Source of the DNA: Sphagnum compactum | Taxonomy: Eukaryota; Bryophyta; Sphagnopsida; Sphagnales | Reading direction: 5' to 3' | Assembly: GCA_965153455.1 (NCBI GenBank) | Contig: OZ234504.1 | Location: forward strand, 4,836,001-4,900,000 | Length of the DNA stretch: 64,000 nt | Shown: piece by piece, positions 49,640 through 61,300 of the stretch | Numbering within the stretch: position 1 is the stretch's first letter | Layout of the letters: each line of letters begins with the position of its first letter | Notes under the pieces: generated by a model | The model's database searches: none | Told to the model about the DNA's origin: nothing | What the model saw: only the letters and a program-made list of their open reading frames with translations | Position numbers and translations under genes: made by a program

Positions 49640-49705
49640 CTGCAGGCGAAGGACTCGAACCGACGATTTCCGTGCAGGAAACCTACTTCTAACTACTGGC
49701 ATACA
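49640..49705 (-). mobile_element. tRNA-like promoter head (candidate SINE or tRNA relic)
   Basis: The minus strand reads ATGCCAGTAGTTAGAAGTAGG (A-box-like), then about 20 nt, then the exact B-box consensus GGTTCGAGTCC. A tRNA fold fails: the acceptor arms do not pair and the T-stem has mismatches. It is therefore a pseudo-tRNA or SINE head rather than a functional tRNA. It leads toward the left arm of the inverted repeat at 49441-49486. Confidence 0.5.
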
Positions 49706-49779
49706 ATCAGACACAATATGAAGACGTAATTTTCTAATTTATTGTAGATACAAACTCAAAAAGGGCAAAATTTTAAAAA

Positions 49780-49812
49780 CCCTGCGGCAGAACAACGCAG
49801 TTCTCCGCAGGG
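49780..49812. repeat. Strong GC hairpin
   Basis: CCCTGCGGCAGAAC pairs with GTTCTCCGCAGGG across a 6-nt loop with a single bulged C. It lies inside the inverted-repeat unit. Confidence 0.85.
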
Positions 49813-49868
49813 CTGCACTGTCAGAGCGAAACCAGTGCCGGACAGAGCTCGTTAGGGGGTGTTTAGCG

Positions 49869-52347
49869 TCCCGCCCTTCTTTGATTGCCTTTATTGTGCG
49901 GCTCCCCATACTACGGAACACACTAAATACCCTCATTATCAGTTAGGGGGTATTTAAGTAGAGTCTTTGAAACTTCCAAGAGGTACAATGGGGCCCACCT
50001 CTTGCGCAAATTAGCATTTATTACATATGTAGTTTCTTGCTGAATGCACAATGCACTATATACAAGTGGTAAGTTCAATATATTCTAAGGGAAAAAAAAT
50101 CACAATTTCAACTTTTCTGTAGAGGTTTTTAAATCAATTATGTTTAATTTTTAATTTAAAAAAAAATAATTCACAGCCTTCACGGCCACTTCGAGAATTT
50201 TTGTATATGTAATGTCAGATTTGAGACACATATTGCACTGGATCATCTTGTTCATGAAGGTTTTTTAATTAAGATTATAATTCTTTTCCTTCATAGCTTT
50301 GGCTCAACATCATTCTGCTCTTCATTCTTGTTTTGTGCTACTGTGTGATTAGCATTGCATGTTTATATGTATTTATTGTCTTGTAGGTGCCAGTTCTGGT
50401 TATAACCTGATTTTGTCAGGTTATGTTTAGTTAGTTTAGAGCTATCTTTGTTGAAGTTAAAATGTCCATCAAATTTTTTTCTTCTTCTTTGTGTATTTAT
50501 TTAACTTCAATAAAGAAAAGAAATTGGTCAAATTTCAGGGCACGATTTCACCATTAATATCTGTGTTCAATTAAGTAAATGTATTATGAACTTTGTTTGC
50601 ATTTTTTCACTGGGGTAGGCTGGAGATCTTATGTAAATGAACTAGAGTACCTTCATAAACCCAGGCAGGTATATCCTCCTCCAATTACAAATGTCTGTAA
50701 ATGAATGAATACCTGCAGTAGTGATAGGTACCTATGCCAATGATATTCCCACCCAAGGCTGGTAATACCTGGTGGGGGGCATGTCCATTGAAGGCCACTT
50801 TACACTACCATTGAGGGCCCATGGACCATGTAATTTAATGTACCATGAAACTCCTCAGCAAGGCCAAATAATAGAAATTCACTTTGGGTGAATTTAGAGT
50901 GGGCTTGGGCTCTCCACTCCAGTGCCAAGTGAGAATAGAGCCTCTTGAGAAACCTTCACATGAGATTCCCACCCACAAAAACCTTTTTAAAAAAAACTGG
51001 TGGTTGTCAAAGCCATCCAATGGAAACAGACCCTAACACCCCCTGTTTGTAAATAACATACTCAAAATACAGTAGCTCAAAATAATGACATTTCCACCCA
51101 ACAGAGTATGTCCACTCCATAAGTGTGTAAACCTACTTTGTTGGGGCCCCTTGTCCATGAAAGGGAGAAAGAAAAGTTATCAACCACAGCTGGTAATACT
51201 ACCCAAGTGCAAAAACTACCTAAATGTTTGTACCCTTCTCCATTACAAGATGGAAAGAAAAATTGTCAGCTAGAGCTAAGTAATGAGAGAGACCAAGAGC
51301 CCATGTCTGATGCATTGCTTGCCATTTCTGGATAGTTGATTATAACGATTATTGCACTTCAGTAGCAGACTTCAGGCTTTGCATGTACTTGAGCATCATT
51401 TTGCTACAAAATTGTCGTCCTTCTTCTGTTCCTCTTTCTTCTTGTTGTTGTTGTTTTAATAAGATTCAGCAGATTTGGGCAGGCTTAACATCAAAGATGC
51501 AATAGAGTTGCTTACATCAGAGAGCTTCTTTGAGTAAAACCCATATGTCTGAAATACCGAAAGATTATGACACAAGTATGTAAATGACATATCCACCCTA
51601 CACTATGGGTGAATGACATACCCTAGTACACACAGTCTCGTAAAGACCCGCGCCAATTTGTTCGGTGTAACCAGAGGGCTCCTTACCTAGCATTAGTTTT
51701 CCTTTCATGTGTGTGTGTTTGCATAAGGCATTTCAAAAAATGGAATGCCACACATTATGCCTACATACCTCCAGGCCTTTTGCACCTACTAAGTCTGCCT
51801 CATCCTAGGCCCCTAACTTCGCTAATGTCCCCACCCTGGGGCCTTAATTTGCACATAAATGGACAAAATGACACGCAATCATGTTTTTTTCCCTCCTAAC
51901 AAAAATTTGCAAAAATTTGACTTCAATAAATAAACAGGAATATTCATTCACAAAGAATGCCATTTTTGTAAAAGAAAAATTCACCAAACTTTTTCTGGAG
52001 AAAATTCTGCCTCATTTCAACATACAATTTAGTTTTTAGCCAGTTTTTCACCAGTTTCCTATACCAATCTATGGAAAATATTGTTTGAGATGATGGCTAA
52101 CAATTCTACAAGATAAAACTGAAGTAATAGTAACAACAATAATAAGTTAATTAAAATAAACTCAACAAATCTGATGCCAACCCAACAAATTCAGGTTTTT
52201 TTCCCTCAATTTTGTGATCCAGAATTTAGCAAAATTAGTAGAATTGACACAAGAACAACAAAAAAATTCCCAATAAATTTGGAAAATTGAGGGAAACGAA
52301 CCAAATTTGTAGAAAGGAAAAAAAACACTGTCCAACGCTAGTAAATA
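49869..52347. other. Intergenic DNA
   Basis: No gene is recognised. Composition is moderate and open frames are short and without motifs. Confidence 0.4.
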
Positions 52348-53041
52348 CAGTAACCCCCTTTATAACCATGCCCTTGGTGACCCTTTTTTTCTTGTGACAC
52401 TAACGAATTGTGATTTAAATGTTTATAGTCACATTTCATATAAACTTTTACAAGATTGTGACTATAGGCCCCAAAAAAAATAAAAAGCTTTTTTTTATGT
52501 TAGAATAAAGGTGCCAATTATTTAAATTTTTTACATGGGTTATTTTAAGCTCTATTATGCATTATTAAACTTGAAGAAGGTTGTGATTTCTGCCTATTTT
52601 AATGTGATGATTTACATTGAGTTTGAGCTCCTTAATTATTAGCTTGTATATTTTGTTAATTATATTTTTTTTAATTCAAAAATTTTTTTTTGGACAACTT
52701 TGCATATCTTTTGCTGTCTACACTAAAAAATTATTATTATTATTATTATTATTTTCAACTACATTCATTGTTGTGTAGTTTACACAACTTGAACACGAAA
52801 CAACACTAACATTGGCAAAGGGAATTATAATTTATAAAACCCTAGTATTTGCTCTAGATTTTTCTCATTAAAGTCACATTTATATAAAAAGCTTTGCAAT
52901 TGTTTTGTATTACTAACGAGTGTGATAGTGGCTTAAAGAGTGGTGTTTTTTTACTAAAACGAATGGTTACCAAAAATAAATAAAAATGTGTGACACAAAC
53001 AAAAAAGGTGACTAAAATGTGATTATAAAGGGGGTTTACTG
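52348..53041. mobile_element. 694-bp pogo/Tc1-mariner-type MITE
   Basis: The left end CAGTAACCCCCTTTATAA and right end TTATAAAGGGGGTTTACTG are inverted repeats. Both are flanked by TA, the canonical Tc1/mariner target duplication. CAGT plus a CCC run at the tip is typical of pogo-like elements. Both ends also carry GTGAC/GTGACTA words. The interior is AT-rich and non-coding, with a (TTA)n tract at 52731-52754. It could have depended on a pogo-like transposase like the relic at 40010-41650; shared ends were not seen. Confidence 0.88.
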
Positions 53042-53129
53042 TATCTACATATCTGTGGGGTACCAAATTGCCACTGACGTGAACAATAGGCAGAAAGAAA
53101 GAAAAGACTTCAGGTCATGTAGCTATTAT

Positions 53130-53319
53130 GGTGCATTCACACTTGATGTTAAGTCAGTGTTAATTGAAAATGTAGGTGGCATCCTAGGTGGCACCCAATG
53201 TTAAATGTGAATGCTAGCTTAACAGAAAATTTTCATGGAAACTAGGTTTAAGTCCTAAATGGCTAGCATGGTGTTAGGGGATCAACCCTAGAGTCCCTAA
53301 CACCAAGTGTGAATGCACC
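53130..53319. mobile_element. MITE copy 2 (same family as 4440-4650)
   Basis: This 190-bp copy has terminal inverted repeats GGTGCATTCACACTTGATG / CACCAAGTGTGAATGCACC. TTA occurs beside each end, one base out on the left. The interior is collinear with copy 1 except for an internal deletion of about 20 bp. It lies about 1.95 kb upstream of the fasciclin-like start codon. Confidence 0.82.
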
Positions 53320-53399
53320 TTAAGTAAGTTAAGTTAGCTAATCAGATGTGACTAAAGAGCCTCTTTTACTAGGGAAGAAGGCAAAATACGGTACTAAAG

Positions 53400-55269
53400 A
53401 GCCGCTTTTCCCTTCGGTAATAAGGAAAAGCAACAAAAAGGACCAAGAGCTTCTTTCCAGGGAAGGCAAAGACTGCCGTGAGCCGACTGTGATACTCCAC
53501 ACCAGCTGCTGGGCCTCGTGTACAGTTCCGTTACGGAGAGTTCAGTGCAAAGCGCACAAGTTGTTGCACTGGCTGCCACCCCCATCTCTTGTATGTTTCA
53601 AGGTACTTCTTCTTCTCCTTCGCGTTTCTTTGTATCGTCCTGCGGCTGCTCGGCTGTAATCTTTCTTCTTCATGTACGTTGAATTACGTTTCTATTCTCC
53701 AAAACCTCTTGCTCTAGTTCCTGGTCTTTCTTTTCTCTTTTTTTTTTGGCGGTTAGTTTTGGCTTGACCAGTTTTGGGTCCCTTAGTGAGGAGAAATGGT
53801 GACTCCCTTGTTGCACGCAACTAGGAGTGAGTTCTGCATTGGACTCTCTTGTGTTGAGTTTTGGTGTGTAGCTGCTTTCGGCCGGTAGCTCGAGTACTGC
53901 ATTGAGTTTTCTTGCTCAGTTCTTTTGCAAACATTGGCTGAAGGCCGAGAGCAGCTCTGCATTGAGTTTTCTGGTGTTGCAATATTATTATGCCTGGAGC
54001 TGCACTCATGTTTTCTTGTGCAGCGGTTATAGCTCGGAAGCTCTGCTGTGGGTTTTCATGTTGTTTTCTGGTGTAGCATTAGAATTTAGGCCGGTATCTC
54101 CGCGTCGAGCTTTCCTGTATTCTAGAGTGGCATGGGTGCACTGTACCCAGCTCCTTTCTCCGGGGAAAAGCTTTCCTTGTGCGGTCTCCTGCATTGAATT
54201 TCTGGAAGTAGTTTCTGTCCTTAGGACGAGGAGCTGCTTCCTTTGTCGAATGAGGACTCATATCGGTATGCTGATATTCCTGGGAGGAGTCGGCAGTAAG
54301 TTTGGCAGCTTTGAGCTGGTCTTCCAGAGTTTGACTCTAGCCACTGCCTGCTCATGCGCTGCAGTGGTCCGCCCGGTCTAAGGGTATGTAGATGTCGCCA
54401 AGATGTTTAGACGTTAGAAAACTGTTGCCTGCGTGAGTAAGTTTCGAGTCTGGTCTGGACATGGACGTTTCGAACATGGCTTCACCTTGCTTGTTGCGCA
54501 GCAGCTGCCTTCTTGTGGTAACGGAGATGCCGGTAGTTCTGGTCTTGAGGTCATAGACTCACAGCTAGTTGTAAGTAGGGACTGGTGCGTTACAGAAACC
54601 ATGAAACACAGTGGGCTGAGCTTTTCATGAGTCAGAGTGGTAGTCTAGTTCCAAGAGGCGTACTAGAGAGAGTAGTTCTAGAGGGAGAGAACTCAGAGTC
54701 CAGGTCGTGGAGATGGATAGAAGTAGCTGCTGTCGCCATAGCTTTTATACATTTTCATGCTTTCGCAAACTAGGACTTGCATTGTAGAAAGCTCATGTTT
54801 TGAGAGCAATCAGCACCTGAAGACTACTGCAATGTCCAACGGGACCTTTGTCAACTTATACTGTGAATGCTTGAGGACTAATGTTAGATGTTAACGATGT
54901 CTGCATCAGCACCTTGTTCACAAAGTTGCTAGCCTACAACAGTATAGCTGCATCTCCTGAGAGCCTACAGTTGTGCTGCTGTGGTTATTGTCATTATTAT
55001 ATTGGCACTAAACTTTGGGGATGAACTCCTTACCACTTTTGCACGATTAGATCGATACAAGCTGCAAGTGTTCCCGAGCTGTTTCTGTGGCTATGGATCT
55101 TTGCTCCTGTGTTCGAATGTTGCTGAATTTCTTTCTTGTCCTGATGTGCAGCAGTTGATTGCAGCTTGCTCTCAACCACTTCAGCTCTTTGATCATCTTG
55201 AGGGGTTGAAAAAACCTGTCACCAAAGTGAGGCAGCTCTACAGCAGCTGTTTGATCAGCTTCAGGAGTC
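53400..55269 (+). promoter_or_regulatory. GC-richer upstream region of the fasciclin-like gene
   Basis: Composition shifts from the AT-rich background at about 53400, suggesting promoter plus 5' UTR, possibly with an upstream intron. Several open frames of 60-160 codons occur on both strands, but none has a recognisable domain. A degenerate repeat (TGCATTGAGTTTTCT, starts near 53835, 53898 and 53958, weaker near 54001 and 54190) has a period of about 60 bp. An in-frame TGA at 55252-55254 shows that the main frame does not extend upstream of the ATG at 55270 in this exon. Confidence 0.45.
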
Positions 55270-56145
55270 ATGGCAGAAATGCTACTGTGTACTGAAGGGA
55301 AACGAGTGCAGATTTTCTATTGGAGCTGTATTTTGCTATGCTGCATTTTTGGACTCGCTCCGCGGCCAGTGCTCTCCCTAGTGCAGGAACACCAACAACA
55401 ACCTCGAGCTCTTTTCGCTGTGAATGCACCGCCGACACCACCACAGGCACCAGTACCAGTAACGGCGCCGGCACCAGCTCCAGTGCTCACTCTGAGTGAG
55501 AAAGTCGTCAACGCATTACGTGCAGCAGGTCACTATGGAGCGATCTCAGGAGTACTAGAAGGTCTACCTGACATTGATCAAGTCATACAACCCGGGACAA
55601 CTTTTTTTGCTCCGGACGATGCCGTCAGTGCTGGACTTCCTTACAACTCCTCGGCAGATATGACGCAATTGCTGAACTACCACACCGCGAATCAAAGCTA
55701 CACGTTCCAAGACCTTCTAGGCTTGAAAGTCGGCGACAGAATAGCAACGGTGTTGACAGGCATCTCGATCTTGGTACAAAGTGTTGGGCAAAACGATTAC
55801 CAACTCGACAATGCTATAATCGTGAACCCAGATCTGTACTCAAACAACTCTGTCGCTGTCCATGGGATCAATGCCATCTTCTTCACTCAGTTCTACAACA
55901 CTGCAACTCTGGGACCTGTTCCAGCTCCACCTGCAACAACTGGTGTTGCTCCATCAGCCGCAGCAGCAGGTGCTTCTTCTTCACCTGAAAGCTCATCATC
56001 TACTACACCAACTGCAAAGAGTCATAAGGCAACGCCCAACGCCGCTGGTGGCCTTACTAGAGCTTCTTATTCTTCCGCAAGTGGTGCTTGTATTGCAACG
56101 GTACAATTACTCATTGCCACACTCATGCTCCTCTTTCCTTTGTAG
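55270..56145 (+). CDS. Fasciclin-like arabinogalactan protein, GPI-anchored
   Basis: This is an intronless frame of 291 residues. Residues 1-36 form a signal peptide with hydrophobic core FYWSCILLCCIFGLA. 50-72 is a Pro/Ala-rich arabinogalactan-type stretch (APAPAP). 74-205 is one FAS1 domain with the H1 block TTFFAPDDAV (110-119), a central YHT (137-139), and the H2 block VAVHGINAIFF (195-205). Possible N-glycosylation sites are NSS, NQS and NNS. 216-250 is a second Pro/Ser/Thr/Ala-rich region. 274-291 is a hydrophobic tail after small residues (SGA), the usual GPI-attachment signal. Such proteins sit at the outer plasma membrane and cell wall and are linked to adhesion and wall architecture. 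The start is set by the first ATG after an in-frame TGA. Length fits a single-FAS1 family member. Confidence 0.95.
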   Translation: MAEMLLCTEGKRVQIFYWSCILLCCIFGLAPRPVLSLVQEHQQQPRALFAVNAPPTPPQAPVPVTAPAPAPVLTLSEKVVNALRAAGHYGAISGVLEGLPDIDQVIQPGTTFFAPDDAVSAGLPYNSSADMTQLLNYHTANQSYTFQDLLGLKVGDRIATVLTGISILVQSVGQNDYQLDNAIIVNPDLYSNNSVAVHGINAIFFTQFYNTATLGPVPAPPATTGVAPSAAAAGASSSPESSSSTTPTAKSHKATPNAAGGLTRASYSSASGACIATVQLLIATLMLLFPL

Positions 56146-57245
56146 CTGGCATTCATTCATCAATTCATTCGTTCATTATTATCTCCAGACCCAAGTCCAG
56201 GTGGATGAATTAAACTTTTGGTTTGGTTGCACAAAGTGTATATAGTATATATATATGCTTAATTGGAATTGAATGCAGCACTGCTTCATTATGGGTTCAA
56301 ATGCCTATTCAAGCTTTCACTTCTTGTTCACTTCATGTGGTGCATTTTGACTTCATTTAGCACCATTTTTTGATCCACTATAGACTAGTAACTGGACATC
56401 ACCTGAACATCTTTCCTCACTATGCCCACCCACATGTAATCTCGAGCAATTTGGCAATCGATGAAGTGTGTTCTCTATGGTGTTTTTCTCAGTTGCTTAA
56501 TAGGTAATCTTGTCTTGTCTGTTGCCGATATTTGTACAAGCTTCTGTGGTCTTGTTAGGTTGTATTTGTGGATGGGCAGGTCCACAGGGGGTTATGTTGT
56601 TTGAGGGCATGGCAAGGTAGGGTTCTGGCCCAAATCCCAAGTGAGAGTTCGAATATGGCTTAATTCTGATGTGATGGTCCTCTCTCAACAGGACAAAGTG
56701 ATATAATTTGGTAAGGCCCAAGGCAGCAGGCTTTACTGCAATAAGGGATTGCTTTTTAAGTACCTGCAAATAGAAAAGAAAAATTTGGGTTAGATTTTTT
56801 ATGCATATTGTGTAAGATAGTCGTATGTGTAGGGTAAAGCCCTAGGTCGAGGGCATTACCCACGAGGCAATTGCTGAGTGCAGGCTTGATTTTGGTAATG
56901 CCCTCGATTGAGGGCTTTACCCTATGTAAAGACCTGTCAGAAATTTAGTGGAGAAACTGGGGTGAAACAGGAGGGTGGGGGGGGGCATTATGAAAAACGA
57001 AATGCTCTCCCTTCTCCTGGCAGATAAATGTAAGTTTTTTTTTTACACATTGTGTAAGAAAGTCTTATGTATAGATAAGTAGGTTTTTAATGCATATTGT
57101 GAAAGAAAGTCTTCTGTATAGGTGAATACTAAGTAAGTGGAGGGTTTACACATAAGGGAGGGGCCTACTAATGACCTGCTTGACTGACTAACAACCTGCA
57201 AGGGGGAGTTAGTTGGTAATTAAAAAAGCCACTGAGTTAACTACA
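56146..57245. other. 3' flank of the fasciclin-like gene, with foldback and TA tract
   Basis: The first few hundred bases are the probable 3' UTR. A (TA)n tract lies at about 56237-56256. A foldback lies at 56830-56924. 56990-57125 contains a repeated AAGAAAGTCTTATGTATAG/AAGAAAGTCTTCTGTATAG segment. Confidence 0.5.
56830..56924. repeat. Imperfect 31-bp inverted repeat (foldback)
   Basis: Arms 56830-56860 and 56894-56924 pair with three mismatches (left arm begins TAGGGTAAAGCCCT) across a 33-nt loop. The element is short, has no coding capacity and lies downstream of the fasciclin-like gene. Confidence 0.9.
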
Positions 57246-57330
57246 ATGGTTAGCTGTGGGACTGGAACCCAACTGTTTCTTGGCCACTTACCATCCATAC
57301 CTCACGGTGTATTGGTGGGTGCGAAATCAC
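57246..57330 (-). mobile_element. Candidate tRNA-derived SINE head
   Basis: The minus strand reads GGATGGTAAGTGGCCAAG (A-box-like), then AAACAGTT, then GGGTTCCAGTCCC (fits the B-box GGTTCNANNCC). Spacing is shorter than usual. The body toward 57130 was not delimited and no tail or target duplication was confirmed. Confidence 0.4.
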
Positions 57331-58121
57331 TCTGACCCTTCCCCCGGTAAACAATGAAGGTCCAATGCTGGTACTGACAAGATGCCACTCTCACATTCAG
57401 ATCAGAAGAGGTTGGAATTTGGGGACGCCTGTCAGTACTGGTGCTGGGCCTTGCCCAAAAGGCAATGGTCTGTAGTACAACTTAACAAAGAGAAATTTCT
57501 CAAGATCTTTTTGCATAGACCTGTGGTATGCAGCATGACTCTTTTGAGCTTTCAAAGACTTGCAGATAAATCCTCAAAACATGAATATTTTTTCAATTTT
57601 CTGATCTTGCATCAATGGTTAGCATCCCAGCATTAAACGATGGCAAGCCTTTAGAACTTGTGTAAATAATTAAAGAACTAGTTAAAAAATGGTACCAAAT
57701 GAGAATCAGAGTCCAAATGTGACGATTTAAAGAAAAAAGGTAGTTTTGTGACAATGTTATTCTCTCTCTTTTCTTTTTATTGCATGACGATTGGCGAAAT
57801 TTGACACTTGAAAAAAAAAAGAAAAAGGCTGGTTCCCAAGAGTTCGACAACAAATTTGAAATTTCAACTATAAAGAAAACTAACATTCAGCAATAAATAC
57901 ACATGACAAGGTACCCACCACTTAAGGGTCAAATTCATTGCCTGACCCTATTAATGGACTCAGCCTCCAGGCCACATTGAAAGGACACACTCTAGGTTTT
58001 ATCTCTGGCAAGGACCAAGTTGCAAAATGAAGAAGTTCATTTGCTAGGCTTGGAACAGGTAATAATATATACTACTACAATGTCAGATTCGGGATGCCTT
58101 TTGTCTCTTGTGAACTAACTG

Positions 58122-58379
58122 GTGATGTGCATAGTCAAGGAGGAAGAGCCGCAGCAGGTTACCAAAGTGCAAGACAATCTACAACAAAATCATGGTAGCA
58201 AAATTGTTATGCAGGAGGAGCAGGTTCCTGACAGGGCAGGAAAATTTAAACCCATCTCAAGGCGGGCTGTTACTGCAGGGGAAGGTTCTTCTAGGCTTGG
58301 AGTTTTATCAGACTTACCTCCCCTTTCTTTAGTTGATATGCGACTGCTGGAAGTTTCAGTACTTAGAGTGGTTCATTAG
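58122..58379 (+). CDS. Unrecognised possible exon or ORF
   Basis: This is an open frame of about 85 codons. The first ATG is near 58125, and the frame ends at a TAG after RVVH. Composition is protein-like and hydrophilic (KEEEPQQVTKVQDNLQQNH, then RAGKFKPISRRAV) and less biased than the surrounding chance frames. I recognise no family. It could be an exon of an unannotated gene or a relic. No splice partner was established. Confidence 0.25.
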   Translation: MMCIVKEEEPQQVTKVQDNLQQNHGSKIVMQEEQVPDRAGKFKPISRRAVTAGEGSSRLGVLSDLPPLSLVDMRLLEVSVLRVVH

Positions 58380-61300
58380 CTCGTGGGCTGTTTGCTTGCC
58401 TGGACTTTGGTCCAGGCCCTTTGTTTCTTTTTCTCTCCCTTTCTTGGGTGCTTTCTTTTTATGATGTTTGGCAGGGTTTCATCATTTTAGTTGAAATAGG
58501 CCCTTTTTCCCATTACATATGGAGCCCAGTTTCTCACACTCAGCAAACTTGAAGCTGCATAGGTAGTTTGTTTGCAGAGATCAAGCTTACACATCAAGAA
58601 TATATGGAGGTAGGCCTAATCCTACAACTTCCAGCCGAGCACTTATCTGATTTTTACTAATAACTCTGGTTCTAGTTTATTCTCCAAATAAAGCAACCTC
58701 TAGTTTCAGGTTTTTCAAAAGAAAGCGTCATAGAACCGGCGGGTTATAAAATAGCCAACAAAAAACCAACCAGCAGTTCTGCTGGACTGGGTCTCAGGTT
58801 TTGTTTGGATACACGTATGGATCAATCCCCAGATTTTCTGAGAACCTTGGTTGTATATGAGAACCGGTTTTTGGACTTTGACAGACCTATCATTCATTTA
58901 TCTTTGAGAACTCCCAGTTACCACTTTCCACATCTGGAAATTTCTACTTGTCAATATGTAATGAGCAAGCATGGGAAAACATGTCGTGGGGTTGTTGGGC
59001 ACCATAAAGATAGTGCCCCCCCAGTATTGTTCCCAAGTAACTTAGTGCAAAACTTTGAGAACCAATTGCTCTAGTAGCTTTAATGGATTGCAATAATGAT
59101 ACCTCATCACTTTAAATAGCACTGAAAAGAGTGCTGCAAATCTACAATGGTTGCTATGATTCGTATTTAACAAAAATTAGGTTGCCTTTCCCGTTGGATC
59201 ACCATGGATTGGAAACCCATTATGACTGCTTTGTGGCTAGATCATCTTGGTGACCTATTCTATAAGCTCTTCTATTTCCCACTCAAACTACCTAATATTT
59301 AGGTAATTACCTAAGTATCATAGGTAAAGGGTAGGCCACACTTAGAGGTAGGCCCAATTTTGGTTTTTACCCTAACATTGTTGATAGTGACTGGGTGATA
59401 GAATGACCTGTGTTAACACTAACTTAACATGATTTTATTTTATTTTATTTTATCACTTTCTATCCACACCAATGATGTTACAAACAATGCATTGAAGGTA
59501 CAAAGCTTTTGATCACTTTCAACCATTTTTGTACTCATTGGAATTTAAAGACATATAGTCTCTGAGGGTTTTTAAATCACGCTTGAAATCTTTTTGTGAA
59601 CTTATCCATGTTTTCCGTTTGTTTTTGTTTCCTCTTCAATGCTTGCAATGAAAGTGCATAACTTTTCTCCATCCTTAACAATGCATGTTTTATGTTATTA
59701 GTTTTTTTTTGGAGGACTATGAATGTTTTCTAAGCACCAAAAGAAAAGCTACAAGGAAGAAAATGCAAGAAAAGAAGGAAAAGGATTGTGATATTTTGTT
59801 CACAATTTTTTTGAATTTTTTTAAAAAACCTTTTTTAATTTCAAATCTCATATCTTCTTCATCCTTGAACTAAATTGAACAATTTTTATGTCATTGAAAA
59901 TGATAATTGAAGGACTATAAATGTTCTTTAAAGATCAAAAGTGAAGGAACATGAAAGAAAACACAATAAGAGAAAGGAAAAAACAATGATATTTTATTTC
60001 AAAGCTTTTAAGTGAACACTTTAAGCCTTTTCTAGTTTCAACCCCATAGAAACAACGACTAAAAAATTTAACCTCAAAACCCAAATTGTTTTGAAATGCA
60101 CACCATAGAACATACACCCCCTTACATAAAACAACTCATGTATTCCTCATTCCTTGACCAAACCAAACATTTTTTGTGGCATTGGAATCACTAGGTGGAA
60201 GGTTACAAGTGTTCTTGGAACAAACGTTAGAAACAAAGGAGAGATGTTTGAGGATTCAACCTCTTCTGAGTTCTTAAGTGTATGGTGGTTGGTTTGTGTA
60301 CCTTACATAATGTTGTGGTTCCCTTTCATTAGGGTGTATACCATATCATTTGTTAACAAGTTTAATTTTGTAAAGTATATAGGTAGGTGAAAGAATGGAC
60401 ATTTCATGGTTTGCACTTTAAACATTCAAAGTGTATAAACCATATGGAATGAACCAATTAAGAAGGCTTGTACCATTGGTTCATTTCATATGTTCATTCC
60501 ATAAGTTGATGCTCCTAGTTGGGTTTGCCTAGGTTTCTTGATTGACCTTACTTCATTTGAAATGTTATTAAAACCTTGTGTTTTTTTATGGCCTTCCTTT
60601 AATTTGTTGTTTATAAAATTACATGTGGCTCAATAGAATTGTCGTTATCAACTTCACGAATGTTTGTGCAATTTGTATGGATAAAGGGGTAATTGTTTGT
60701 ATGCTATGAAGTAATAGAATATTAAGATAATATTTTATTAAAATTACAATGTTCTACATATATTATAAATACATTTTCATAATGCAATTCTTGGCACCTT
60801 ATTTACATCAAAATGAATTATAAATTTTACTTTTCTTCACTAAGTTGCACCTTATATGTTTTTGTGTGTCATTTGGAAAAAAATGGAAGGAACCTCCCTT
60901 AGAGAAAAAACAAAAAGAAAGTTGCAAATGCGTGCAATCTATGTAGACTAAATTTGAAACAAAATGTAGCATGTAGTTTGAATGGAAACACAATCTAGCC
61001 AAAGTTAATTGAGCTCATAACTACCTTTTTCAAACAAACTTTTTTCTCAAAGAGTTTTTGGTGCGCCTCAATCATAGTTAAATAACGTTGCTTCACATGT
61101 TAAATAACTCAATGTATGTTTTTAAGTTTCATACATCACAAACTTCTTGGGCTAGGATTTAGTATTACTAGTCATGCAAATTATGTTTTTTCATAGGTTT
61201 GATCTATGTAAACATAGATTTTGCTCATGTAAAACACATATGAAACACATATAAGTACAATGTAAGATTTTATTGTGATTCCAATCATGCCTAAGACATT

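Larger units (their letters stand above)
49441..49868. mobile_element. GC-rich unit bounded by inverted repeats of about 43 bp
   Basis: Arms 49441-49486 and 49826-49868 are near-exact reverse complements. The shared core TAACGAGCTCTGTCCGGC is flanked by a C-run and GGTTTCGC. The run of C differs in length (8 versus 5). A further short copy of the outer end (GTTAGGGGGTATTTAA) lies at about 49944-49959. Base composition is far from the AT-rich surroundings. It could be two SINE-like units in tail-out orientation, or a MITE. The family is unknown. Confidence 0.75.

Noticed and set aside
49640-49705. Functional tRNA gene on the minus strand
   Set aside because: The B-box is exact, but the acceptor arms do not pair and the T-stem has mismatches.
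53902-54381. 159-codon open frame upstream of the fasciclin gene
   Set aside because: No recognisable domain; overlaps degenerate repeats and open frames on the other strand. More likely leader or promoter.
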